Notes under the pieces: generated by a model
What the model was told of the DNA's origin: nothing
Seen by the model: only the letters and a program-made list of their open reading frames with translations
Databases searched by the model: none
Part shown: positions 1 to 9,052 of the stretch, piece after piece
Layout of the letters: the number at the start of each line of letters is the position of its first letter
Numbering within the stretch: the first letter of the stretch is position 1
Assembly: GCF_030161415.1 (NCBI RefSeq)
Contig: NZ_BSSU01000005.1
Span: forward strand, 124,001-188,000
DNA: 64,000 bases
Direction: 5' to 3'
Origin: Thalassotalea eurytherma
Lineage (GTDB): Bacteria > Pseudomonadota > Gammaproteobacteria > Enterobacterales > Alteromonadaceae
Translations under genes and position numbers: made by a program

Positions 1-1071
1 ACCATCACCATCAATATCTGGTGATGTTTCAGCTGGTTTGACAACGATTTCTTCATCGGAATTCTCAAAATCTGATGTGTCAGTGTCATCTTGGCCTGTT
101 TGCTCTGTTTCGCCAACAACTACATCTTTAACATCGGCGACGGTTCTGCCGTCTGGATCATTAGGAATAGGTAATGTGGAAGGGTCTTGCGCTAATACGT
201 CTAGGGCTTCTTCAGGGTAGCTTGCAGTATCTTCACCATCTACCTGTCCATCAATTTTACCGTCTGATAAATCGGCAGCCATATCGTCAATAATATTGTT
301 GGTCGATGAATCTGTGTCACCACTTAGTTGTTGCATTTGAAATACAACTGCCGTCAATGCTTCAACGGCACTGCGATAAGCTGTAGTTGATGTTTGCGCG
401 TCAATATCAGTGGTTGATTCATCAATTAACGGAGGTGTTGTAAAAATATCGACTTCATCATCTAAGCCAAAACCCAAGGTAGATTTCACTTGGCTTTGGG
501 CCGCAGGCATTGCTGCTAACACTTCTTCTAACGTGGTATCACCATCGTTATTACCTGTGTAGGGCGCAGTATCTGAGTCAGCATTTGAGAAAATTAACGA
601 GACAGTCATATCTGTTAATGGGGTTGCGTAAATCGCAATCTCGTTGTCAATCATCTCTTGAGTAAGCAGGGTACTAACATTGGTAATTACAGGGGCTTGC
701 CCTGTGGTTATATCAATGGTTCCTTCGATTGCTGTAATTTCGAGTAAGTAAGGTGGGGTTAATGGAAGAGTAAGGTTGAGGCCTTCAATTTGTGCTTGGT
801 CATTGGTAGAGGCTGTCCCAACTATCTCTCCTTTAAAGCCTTCTGCACTTGTATCTATTAGATAAACGTTAACTTCAGCAAGAGCCATTGGCCCTTTTAC
901 ACCACCACCAGAAAACGCTACGACTTCTGGTTCAGGAGGGGCTGGCGGTTCGGGTACTACGATTTCTCGAACATCGTCATTACTATCAGAACAACTTGAA
1001 ATAAAAGATACCAGGCCAAAGAGTAGTATTACCTTTAAACAGGAGGAGCTTATTTTTTTTAACATATCCAT
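1..1071 (-). CDS. Lipoprotein of unknown function, 3' end outside window
   Basis: The first 357 codons of a secreted lipoprotein are present; the C-terminus lies beyond base 1. The N-terminus is a hydrophobic signal peptide ending in a lipobox, FISSC, with the acylated Cys near residue 27, so an outer-membrane lipoprotein is likely. After it comes an acidic, proline-rich linker (DDVREIVVPEPPAPPEPE) and then a region starting SGGGVKGPMALAEV, which looks like a beta-sandwich domain. The visible end reads DIDGDG, a calcium-loop-like motif. The start is ATG at 1071 (a second ATG lies at 1065). No function is recognised. The linker closely resembles that of the DUF4397 lipoprotein at 61059-62474. 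Confidence 0.75.
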   Translation of the reverse strand, partial: MDMLKKISSSCLKVILLFGLVSFISSCSDSNDDVREIVVPEPPAPPEPEVVAFSGGGVKGPMALAEVNVYLIDTSAEGFKGEIVGTASTNDQAQIEGLNLTLPLTPPYLLEITAIEGTIDITTGQAPVITNVSTLLTQEMIDNEIAIYATPLTDMTVSLIFSNADSDTAPYTGNNDGDTTLEEVLAAMPAAQSQVKSTLGFGLDDEVDIFTTPPLIDESTTDIDAQTSTTAYRSAVEALTAVVFQMQQLSGDTDSSTNNIIDDMAADLSDGKIDGQVDGEDTASYPEEALDVLAQDPSTLPIPNDPDGRTVADVKDVVVGETEQTGQDDTDTSDFENSDEEIVVKPAETSPDIDGDG

Positions 1072-1212
1072 ACTATATCCCAGTGAATGTTAGTGCTTGA
1101 TGAATGTCATTAAACTGTCATAAATGGAATTCATTTAAGTTACTTGAGATTAGTACAAAATTGGCATTTTCCAAGGTAACCTTAAATAAAATAAGGTTAA
1201 TTGTTTGTTCAG

Positions 1213-1250
1213 GGGTAAAAAAAAAGCCCCTTACCAAAGAGATAAGGGGC
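1213..1250 (-). terminator. Rho-independent terminator of the S8 protease gene
   Basis: A perfect 8-bp stem (GCCCCTTA / TAAGGGGC, 1226-1233 with 1243-1250) is followed on the minus strand by a long T run (complement of 1213-1225). It lies just downstream of the protease stop codon at 1278. Confidence 0.9.
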
Positions 1251-1277
1251 AAATAATATAGGGTTTTATTATTATTT

Positions 1278-4200
1278 TTATTTGGTTTTTCTTAGTCGGT
1301 AGCTAGCTAAAGATAAGAATAGTAAGACGAAGTAACCCAAACTACCGCCACCGCTTGATGGTGAAGATGTTGGTGGCGTGACTGTCGGTGGCGTTACTAC
1401 AATAGGGGCCGCTTCCACATTTACAGCAAATGATGTACTCGCTTGATTAGCGCCATCTGAAGCGGTAACGATAACTTCAAAACTACCAACTTCTGTTAAT
1501 GTGCCAGAGATCATTTCATCGCTAACTGATAAACCATCGATACCTGATACTGAATAGGTTAATACATCTGATTCTGGATCAGAGAATACACCTGAGATAT
1601 CAACGTTTAGGGCAACATTGCCCGAGTCAGTAAGTTGTGTATCAACATCGCTAATACTGCCGACAACTTCAGGAGCAAGATTAATTTCTTCATTTTCGAA
1701 ACTAGTCAGTTCGATAAGTGTTGAACCAATATTGCGTTTTAACTCCGCTGTAGAGCCCATCTCAAGAAGACCATAATATTTTTTATTGGCTTCAAGTGCT
1801 TTGGATTCTTCACTAGCTGTTAAGTAACCATTAATTGTAAGGTTCACATCGAAGGCTTCATCGGCAACTACTTGAATTGGTGCGTCAATATCAAATGAAG
1901 CATCATCGGTATAGGTGATGTGTGCCACTTCAATTGTAACGTCATCAACTTCTCCGGCTTCTATACCCGTATAGTTATGAGCAAATATCCAGTAGTTACC
2001 AGCAATAGGAGTCTCAATAATACACTCTTCATTAGAGTCAACATGACCTGATATACAAACTAACGAGTAAAACATCTCTAAACCGTTAGGCAATCCATCA
2101 CCGTCTTCATCAATACCGACAAATAAGTCCATATCTGGTGCAGTTGTATCAGTAATTTTAACGACTAAACGTTTAGTGTAAGGACGAACAATCGTTTCTG
2201 TTACAAATAGGTTGTCCATATTTGATGTAGGCGAATCTTTTTCACTAGTATTTGAAGAAGCACGAGCTTGACCAGAGAAGTCTTGAGCTTTAAATAAGCC
2301 AAAACCTTTAGTTTGCAAATCACTAGAGCCAGAGGTAACAACATCTTCAATCACTATTTCGTTAGTGACGTTGTTCACGTCACCTGTCACACGATTAACT
2401 ACAATGCCCGCTTTAAACGCGATGGTTGCTTGAAAATGGGCATTACTAATAGAACTGTCACTCGGTGTTAAATCTACATAGCCGTGCACCCATTCATCTA
2501 CCAAGTTCACATTTGATGACGCTGTAATTGTCAATTCTTGGCTTTCACCTGCTTTAAGTGTGAAAGTTGCTGGGCTAACTTCTAATTCAAAACCTGGGTT
2601 TAATAGCTCATAGCTTGCGGTCCACGTTGCGTCCTTAGTAGCCGTTACCGTGCGAGTCCATGAACATGATGTAACACACTCATTATCGACCATTGATGTA
2701 GAGTTTAATGTTCGAGGGTCGCCATTTAAGTATGGGTCTGTAGCTAAATATTCATCAATTGAAATATCAAGCAATAGACCAGCATTAATCGCATTATTAA
2801 CGCGAATACTACCTGCACCTTGAGCAAAGAAATCTGAGCGAAGTAGCTCACCGTCGCCACCATCATCGGTATATGTCAGTTTATGTGCAGTCGACATAAT
2901 GGCAGATTGAGCTTGTGCCGGTGTCCAATCAGGGTGAACTGAATAGATAAGAGCAAGTGCACCAGCAACATGCGGTGATGACATTGATGTACCACTCATC
3001 GTTGAATATGGAGCGGTTTGTGCGTCTTCAGTAAATGGTGCGTCATCGGCCATCGCTGCATAAATATCAACACCAGGACCGGCAATATCAGGAGAGAAAA
3101 TATTGGTATATGGTTCGTTAGGACCACGAGAAGTAAAGTAACCTGCGATATCACCTAGGGTTTCATCTTTTGTGATTTCAGCGCCGGTAATTGTTGCAGT
3201 ATGGTCGGTACCTGATGACAACCAGTCAACAATTGTTTTGCCATCAGTTGCGTTGACATGAATCGCAGGAAGCAAGTGTGTGTCAGCATTTACAGTTGCA
3301 GAGCCACCTTCAATATTAATTAATATTAAACCGCCAGCACCGCCTTCTTTTACGTTTAAACCTTTGCGTACGCGAGCAATCTCGCCACGTTCACAAACAA
3401 CGATTTCACCGTTAAATGTACCTTCTTCAAACGGCGTAAGACACTGTGCGTCACCAAAATCCTCTGCTAATACGACAGTACCAGTATAACCATCTGTTGC
3501 ACCTTGACCTGTCATAGCGTTAGGTGTTGAGTCACCGCCACTAAAGCCTTCAATTGTTTTATCCGTAAATGACTGATCGTGAGTATAAGCCGCTACCGTT
3601 GTGATCCATGGTGCGTTACCCGGTGAGCCAATGGTTGATGCTTCGGGCCCCGCGTTACCTGCAGAGGTCGCTACATGAATACCCGCTTCACGCGCATTTA
3701 AAAATGCTAAGGCATCAAGAGATTCCCATGGGCTTCGAGGTGAACCACCTACAGAGTAGTTAAGAACGTTGATACTATTGTCAATTGCATGTTCAACGGC
3801 CTTCACCGTTAGTTCTGTATAACACCCTGAAGAAACGTCACATACTTGATAACTCACAATATTTGCATGAGGAGCGACGCCGCTCATCGAGTCTAGTTTA
3901 AATTCAGTTTTACGTGCAATAGTGCCAATGTCATCTTCTAATGACATGTATAAATCCACATCATTTAAGATATTACCAGCAGCTGTTGATGCAACATGGC
4001 TACCATGGCCTTGGAAGTCATAACCAATGAGTACTTTTTCATCGATTTCTTCAATGTCGTTATTAATGACTTCAGGGTAACTGTTAATAATTTCAGGGTA
4101 GCTGATAATGCCAATTAGCTTGTCATTACAGAATTTAGGATACGTTTGACAGTCACCTAGGTAGACACCTTCACCTAACGGGTTGGTGTGATCGTAGCCG

Positions 4201-4850
4201 TCACCACCAACATCGGCAAAAGAAGGGTGGTAAGCGTTAATACCTGTATCAATAATACCTACGATAGTTCCTTCGCCTTTTGTACCTATATGTTCAGCAA
4301 CACCAGCCCAAACATTTTTAGCGCCAATAAACTCAGGACCAGAGGCCGTATGTAAATAGTGCATTCCTGCTTTTTGTACTGCACGCACTTCTTTTTGTTT
4401 GCTAAGCAATGCCGCTTCAGCTGGCGTTAATTCAACAGCCACTGCGTTTAGCACTGTTTGATAATTATGTTTTGGTGAAAAATCTCGACCTAAAATTCGC
4501 TTGGCTTTTAGTGCGAAGGTGTCTTGTTTATTTTTTAGGTAAGACTTGTATTGAATACTTGAAGCTGATTTTGTGTTTAAAACACCGTTTTTAGTTACAT
4601 TGGCTGAGTTTGCCGCAATGCTTGTAGCTGTGTAGCCTTTTAAATCACCAGAGTAGTTGGCAAGAGGGCTATCGGTAAATTGAACAAAGTATAATGAATC
4701 TGAACGTGCTTTATCTGCACGCATCATCTTGATTTTTTCTTTAGTCGGATTAATTTGGTGAGTAGCGCGCGCATCATCCGTTGCCGCATTTATAGATGTC
4801 GAAAGTGCACCTGCTGCAATCATTGCAATATAAGAAACTTTAAAATTCAT
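1278..4850 (-). CDS. Secreted subtilisin-family (S8) serine protease with GlyGly-CTERM tail
   Basis: A 1190-aa secreted endopeptidase. Residues 1-22 form a signal peptide and about 50-165 an I9-type inhibitory propeptide. The S8 catalytic domain has Asp201 (IIDTGI), His282 (GHGSH), oxyanion Asn399 (SAGNAG) and Ser622 (SGTSMSSPH). A PA-type insert sits at about 450-560 between the histidine and serine blocks. A Fn3-like domain (about 730-800) and an Ig/cadherin-like domain (about 1070-1150) follow. The end is GGGSLGYF plus a hydrophobic segment and RLRKTK, a GlyGly-CTERM anchor that is processed by rhombosortase in type II secretion systems; no rhombosortase gene is in this window. Its neighbour at 4909-8772 is a catalytically dead relative. 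Confidence 0.93.
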   Translation of the reverse strand: MNFKVSYIAMIAAGALSTSINAATDDARATHQINPTKEKIKMMRADKARSDSLYFVQFTDSPLANYSGDLKGYTATSIAANSANVTKNGVLNTKSASSIQYKSYLKNKQDTFALKAKRILGRDFSPKHNYQTVLNAVAVELTPAEAALLSKQKEVRAVQKAGMHYLHTASGPEFIGAKNVWAGVAEHIGTKGEGTIVGIIDTGINAYHPSFADVGGDGYDHTNPLGEGVYLGDCQTYPKFCNDKLIGIISYPEIINSYPEVINNDIEEIDEKVLIGYDFQGHGSHVASTAAGNILNDVDLYMSLEDDIGTIARKTEFKLDSMSGVAPHANIVSYQVCDVSSGCYTELTVKAVEHAIDNSINVLNYSVGGSPRSPWESLDALAFLNAREAGIHVATSAGNAGPEASTIGSPGNAPWITTVAAYTHDQSFTDKTIEGFSGGDSTPNAMTGQGATDGYTGTVVLAEDFGDAQCLTPFEEGTFNGEIVVCERGEIARVRKGLNVKEGGAGGLILINIEGGSATVNADTHLLPAIHVNATDGKTIVDWLSSGTDHTATITGAEITKDETLGDIAGYFTSRGPNEPYTNIFSPDIAGPGVDIYAAMADDAPFTEDAQTAPYSTMSGTSMSSPHVAGALALIYSVHPDWTPAQAQSAIMSTAHKLTYTDDGGDGELLRSDFFAQGAGSIRVNNAINAGLLLDISIDEYLATDPYLNGDPRTLNSTSMVDNECVTSCSWTRTVTATKDATWTASYELLNPGFELEVSPATFTLKAGESQELTITASSNVNLVDEWVHGYVDLTPSDSSISNAHFQATIAFKAGIVVNRVTGDVNNVTNEIVIEDVVTSGSSDLQTKGFGLFKAQDFSGQARASSNTSEKDSPTSNMDNLFVTETIVRPYTKRLVVKITDTTAPDMDLFVGIDEDGDGLPNGLEMFYSLVCISGHVDSNEECIIETPIAGNYWIFAHNYTGIEAGEVDDVTIEVAHITYTDDASFDIDAPIQVVADEAFDVNLTINGYLTASEESKALEANKKYYGLLEMGSTAELKRNIGSTLIELTSFENEEINLAPEVVGSISDVDTQLTDSGNVALNVDISGVFSDPESDVLTYSVSGIDGLSVSDEMISGTLTEVGSFEVIVTASDGANQASTSFAVNVEAAPIVVTPPTVTPPTSSPSSGGGSLGYFVLLFLSLASYRLRKTK

Positions 4851-4870
4851 AATTGGATCTCGTATTAAGA

Positions 4871-4898
4871 TAAAGGAAGCTCTAAGGAGCTTCCTTTA
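4871..4898 (-). terminator. Hairpin terminator between the two S8 genes
   Basis: A perfect 12-bp inverted repeat (4871-4882 with 4887-4898, 4-nt loop) lies downstream of the gene ending at 4909. The T run on the minus strand is weak, so termination may be partial and allow read-through into the protease gene. Confidence 0.65.
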
Positions 4899-4908
4899 AT
4901 ACGTTGGT

Positions 4909-7900
4909 TTATTTACGACGACGGAATGCAACTAAGCCTGCTAAGATGGCTAACATGCCACCCATGCTACCGCCACTGCTAGTTGTGTCTGCCATTTCGG
5001 CTGAAACTGAGAAGTCAGCTGTTGTTTCGTGAACACCGTCTGATGCTACAACCGTTACAACATAATTACCTGACTCAGTTACGTTCCCCGATACTGTTGT
5101 ACCGTTAATGCTAACGTTGCTTAGTCCTGGCGCACTCGCTGTATAAGTTAATGCTTGACCTTCGCTTTCAACGAACACACCGGTAAAGTCAATGCTAAAT
5201 GCTGTTGCATTATCGCCTGATAACTTCACATTAACAGCTGGTACTGCTGCAGCTACGTCAGCCATAACTTCAGGTGCTATATCGTTAACATCGTTGATAT
5301 AAACCATCACCATTTGCGGAGTACCTAAACCGTTACCCTGTTGAGCGACAATTTGAACTTCGTATTCAGATTGGTTTTCGTAATCAAGCGCATCTGGATT
5401 AGCGACAACTAACTCAAGTGTTGCTTGGTCAATTGCAAATGGTGAACCTGGTAAGGCATTAACAATATGCAATTCGTGTTGTTGACTTTGAGCATCACCA
5501 ACTGCAAAGAAACCAGCAGTGTCTAGTTTGATTTGGCCAACAACAGTACCCATTTGAGCATCTTCATCAATTGAGAATTTTTGACCACCACGCACATCAG
5601 CATGCACTGAACCGTCTTCGTCATCAAAATCAACAAAACCACGTTCAAAGAAGTTATCAGCCGTGCTAATTACCATGAACTCGCCTTTTGGACCGTTATA
5701 AAAATCTGGTTTTGCTGCCGCAATAGAGACTTTTTCTCCTGGAGAAGCTCTGTATATGTGGCTTAACTCAGCAGTTTCTATCGATTCTTCGTCTGAGACA
5801 TGACCTAGACCTATACGTACAGATTTATCAACAGTCATAACTTCACACCAAGAACCTAGCCAGCCTGATTGACAAACTTCTTCTTCCGCGTAGTAACCGC
5901 CTTTAACAGGATTAAATTGAACGATTGGTTCACCCTTATCGCGAATAGCGTCACGGTCAGTTTCTAAGTGAAAGCCCATATTTTGATCAAAGTCTTCAAT
6001 AGAATCTAGCTCGTGGTGATAAAGTTCATCGACACAAACTTCAGAAACTACGTTTGTACCGTCGTTAGAAAAACGTACTGGTAACTTTGACTCAGTGTAA
6101 CGACCTGAAGGGTTTGTCCAGTCGTACTCTTTGTTGTAATTAATGTAGAACGTTGCAGGTTGGCCTTTGCTATTCAGTTGAACAAACGGTTGGTTAACAA
6201 CTTGAGATTCATCCCAAATTTCGATGCCATTGAACGCATTATTAGCACCATTATCTAAAACAATTTGCTCATGAAAAAGGTCGTAAAAGAAAAGTGGTGC
6301 ACCAATTTTGTCCATGTAGTTAGCTAATGCTACATTTGCCGGTTGGAAAAAGTTAACCGCAATAGATAACTTTTTACCTGAACTACACATCGCTTCATCG
6401 TATAGACCACCGCCGACTGCGCGAATTTTATGACCAGATACGTTCTCTTTTCCTAAAGGTTCGTGCGCGTTAAATTGAAATAAAGGATATGCTTCAAACG
6501 TTGTTGCTGACTGTGACTCGTTTACAAAACTAGATGTTTTAGCTTTGTAGGTTTTAGCGCCCCACTCACTGTCCGGGTAGAAAGTCTCAGCCCAATCAAC
6601 ACCAACCCATTCACTGCGACCTAAATCAGAGTTCCAACCTAATGAATATGGGTACTCTTCGCCGATTGCCATTTTATCTATTGTGGTTTCGTTTCGTGCT
6701 TGAATCATCCAGCCGACATTAATTTCAGGGTTGCCATCAGACGTCAACGTGAAATAGCCATTTAATTCCGTTGACTTTAAGTTTTCAGGCGTAAAGTCTT
6801 CTGTCGACTGTAATGGCCATTCAGGTAACATAGTACCGTCGATATTGACTTCAATTGCAACTTCAACCGAAGAGTTAGCTGGTATATTGACACTTGCCGG
6901 GTAGTTAATCTCTAGTGCGTCATGTGCCGCTTTTTCGCCATTCATCATGTAGCTCATGTTATATGTTTGAGCACTATCTGAAAGATTGCGTAACGTAATG
7001 TGTTTCGTTACGCGCTTATGCGTCCCCACTTCATGGAAACCAAATTGAATATATGGTTGGTAGCTAGTTTTTTCCCAGATAACAACTGGTGATGAAACAG
7101 CTGCTTCTACATCTGTTAAACCATGACCGATCAATAGCAACTCTGCCATTTCACTGTCCATATCATCGTATTCAGCGATATTTTTCTCAGTTGCTGTATT
7201 GGCTAAAAGTGCTTTGATTTCTACTGGACCTAAAGCGGGGTTAGCACCTTTAATGACAGCAGCTGCGGCAGCAATTTTAGCAGCAGCAGATACCGCATCT
7301 GTTCGCATATCTTTTGTATCAGCAGCTTCATCAGCTTGTGAAATTCGCATGACAGGGATATCGTTCGCTATTGCCATAATCTCAGGCTTTAACGCTTTAG
7401 AACCTCGCACAGGCCCCATTGGCGACCAATCTGCTGCGCTAAGGCTATCATCGTCAGCTAAGATTGCTGAACCTACCGTAATTGCATTTGTAGCCGCGCC
7501 TTCTGTTGATGTCCAGCTACGGAAGCGATCTTCGACTATATTACCGTTTAAATCTTGAACACCACCGGCACCCGCATGGGTAACGATAGTCGTGCCTAAT
7601 GCTGCTGCACGTTGGATGATCGTTTGAACAAGACTGGAACCACCAGCGCCACCGCTAGCATTTTGATCAAAAAACGCTGCGCCAGAGCCCGCGTCTAAAA
7701 GCACGACATCAACGTGATCGGAAGTGTCGCCATCTTCATTTGGATCAAGCGCGTGCTCGATAGCCATCATTATATGTTCTGATCTTGCAGTGCGTACGTC
7801 AAATTGCGATGGATTCCAGCTGTATGGTGAAATGTTGGTTACTTTGTATGCAAATAATTTTGCACCGGGTGCTAATTGGTGAACGATACTCGCTAATTCT

Positions 7901-8772
7901 GTACCCATGCCTGTTGGATACTCCCAGCCACTCCAATGCGAACCAACTAAGTTTTGGTCAATTGGGTTGGCATCTTCACCATAGTTTTCACTGTTGAAAT
8001 CTTTACCACCAATAACCACATCTGTAGGAAAACCGTCATAGCCTGGAATAGCGTCAGCTGATTCGTCAACATCTGGTGTTGTCGGGTCATCTTCAACAGC
8101 AGGAATAGTTGGACCTACTGCACCATTTTCAAAGGCTTCCATGTAACTGCCAGCTAAAGGTGGTGTTTCAGGATCACCATCGTCACCATATTCCCCGTTT
8201 CCGCCAAAAAATGAATGCGTATAATCAATACCTGTTGATACGATTGCTACGGTTGCGCCTTCACCGGCCGTATCGCTGCCAGTTAATGGCTCCATCATGA
8301 CAATTTCTTCAGAAACAGCTTCACTGCGTTGCTGATTCGATAGTGTGTATGACTTGTTGTTCTGTGCAAGTGATGTTGTTCGTACAACTTCATTTACCGC
8401 TGTAACACCTGAAATTTGCTGTAATTGCTCTTTTGTGATGTGCGCACTAGAAATCGTAATGAAGTTACCAAGCAACTTAGATTTACCGACGACTCTCACT
8501 TCGCTATCAAGCGACATGACGTGGTTCAAAATCGATTCTTGTTGGCTTGCCACTTGTGCAGCTTCGTTTTTGTAGTTGTGTTTACCTTTCACATATTTGG
8601 TTAAAGCAGGAGCGTGTGACAAGTGAACGGTATATTCTATCGCCTTTGATTGGTTTTGTTTGAAGCTAGTACGTGATTCCACTTGAGCACTTGTATCAGC
8701 AATTACATTACCGGTAAGTAATGCGCCACTGATACACAATGCTAAGGCACTTTTGTTAAATCTCATTGACAT
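4909..8772 (-). CDS. Subtilisin-fold (S8-like) pseudoprotease with GlyGly-CTERM tail
   Basis: A 1287-aa secreted protein with the S8 layout: signal peptide (about 1-25), I9-like propeptide (about 45-130), subtilisin-like domain (about 165-540), beta-sandwich and cadherin-like domains, and a GGSMGG-hydrophobic-RRRK GlyGly-CTERM tail. The catalytic positions are all replaced: Ser179 for Asp in AIVSTGID, Met289 for His in TGMGTELAS, Ala402 for the oxyanion Asn in HAGAGG, and Val494 for Ser in DAVSAAAKIAA (Ser495 is next to it). It is probably not a protease; a binding, decoy or chaperone role beside the active neighbour is possible. The start at 8772 has AAAGGAAA upstream; ATG 8766 is equally plausible. 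An in-frame ATG at 8865 would add 31 polar residues before the signal peptide and is unlikely. Confidence 0.88.
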   Translation of the reverse strand: MSMRFNKSALALCISGALLTGNVIADTSAQVESRTSFKQNQSKAIEYTVHLSHAPALTKYVKGKHNYKNEAAQVASQQESILNHVMSLDSEVRVVGKSKLLGNFITISSAHITKEQLQQISGVTAVNEVVRTTSLAQNNKSYTLSNQQRSEAVSEEIVMMEPLTGSDTAGEGATVAIVSTGIDYTHSFFGGNGEYGDDGDPETPPLAGSYMEAFENGAVGPTIPAVEDDPTTPDVDESADAIPGYDGFPTDVVIGGKDFNSENYGEDANPIDQNLVGSHWSGWEYPTGMGTELASIVHQLAPGAKLFAYKVTNISPYSWNPSQFDVRTARSEHIMMAIEHALDPNEDGDTSDHVDVVLLDAGSGAAFFDQNASGGAGGSSLVQTIIQRAAALGTTIVTHAGAGGVQDLNGNIVEDRFRSWTSTEGAATNAITVGSAILADDDSLSAADWSPMGPVRGSKALKPEIMAIANDIPVMRISQADEAADTKDMRTDAVSAAAKIAAAAAVIKGANPALGPVEIKALLANTATEKNIAEYDDMDSEMAELLLIGHGLTDVEAAVSSPVVIWEKTSYQPYIQFGFHEVGTHKRVTKHITLRNLSDSAQTYNMSYMMNGEKAAHDALEINYPASVNIPANSSVEVAIEVNIDGTMLPEWPLQSTEDFTPENLKSTELNGYFTLTSDGNPEINVGWMIQARNETTIDKMAIGEEYPYSLGWNSDLGRSEWVGVDWAETFYPDSEWGAKTYKAKTSSFVNESQSATTFEAYPLFQFNAHEPLGKENVSGHKIRAVGGGLYDEAMCSSGKKLSIAVNFFQPANVALANYMDKIGAPLFFYDLFHEQIVLDNGANNAFNGIEIWDESQVVNQPFVQLNSKGQPATFYINYNKEYDWTNPSGRYTESKLPVRFSNDGTNVVSEVCVDELYHHELDSIEDFDQNMGFHLETDRDAIRDKGEPIVQFNPVKGGYYAEEEVCQSGWLGSWCEVMTVDKSVRIGLGHVSDEESIETAELSHIYRASPGEKVSIAAAKPDFYNGPKGEFMVISTADNFFERGFVDFDDEDGSVHADVRGGQKFSIDEDAQMGTVVGQIKLDTAGFFAVGDAQSQQHELHIVNALPGSPFAIDQATLELVVANPDALDYENQSEYEVQIVAQQGNGLGTPQMVMVYINDVNDIAPEVMADVAAAVPAVNVKLSGDNATAFSIDFTGVFVESEGQALTYTASAPGLSNVSINGTTVSGNVTESGNYVVTVVASDGVHETTADFSVSAEMADTTSSGGSMGGMLAILAGLVAFRRRK

Positions 8773-8998
8773 GTTTCCTTTGATATATTTTTTGTTATTG
8801 GCGAAATCTTTATTGTTGTTTTTATTCGCCAAGTTAGTTCTATCGAACAAGGAATTCATGAGCAAGAGTAGGTGATTCTAAACTAACTCCAATTAACTTC
8901 TTTTTAACGTCATAAGAAGTTCTAAAAAATTTCATTTACTATATTTATCAATAGTTTGTTTGGTTTTTTTTTGGGGTTGTTTTTCAAACGGTGATAGC

Positions 8999-9027
8999 AA
9001 AAAAAGGCTGAAAAACCAGCCTTTTTT
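8999..9027 (-). terminator. Bidirectional-looking terminator
   Basis: AAAAAAGGCTG (9000-9010) pairs with CAGCCTTTTTT (9017-9027) around a 6-nt loop. It lies downstream of the regulator remnant ending at 9053 and shows A and T tracts on both sides. Confidence 0.85.
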
Positions 9028-9052
9028 GTTGTCTAATTGGTCGGTTTTTGTA

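Noticed and set aside
7199-7558. Open frame on the plus strand inside the pseudoprotease gene
   Set aside because: It is opposite a continuous, domain-rich frame, has no ribosome site, and its Ala-rich composition mirrors the Ala-rich region on the other strand.
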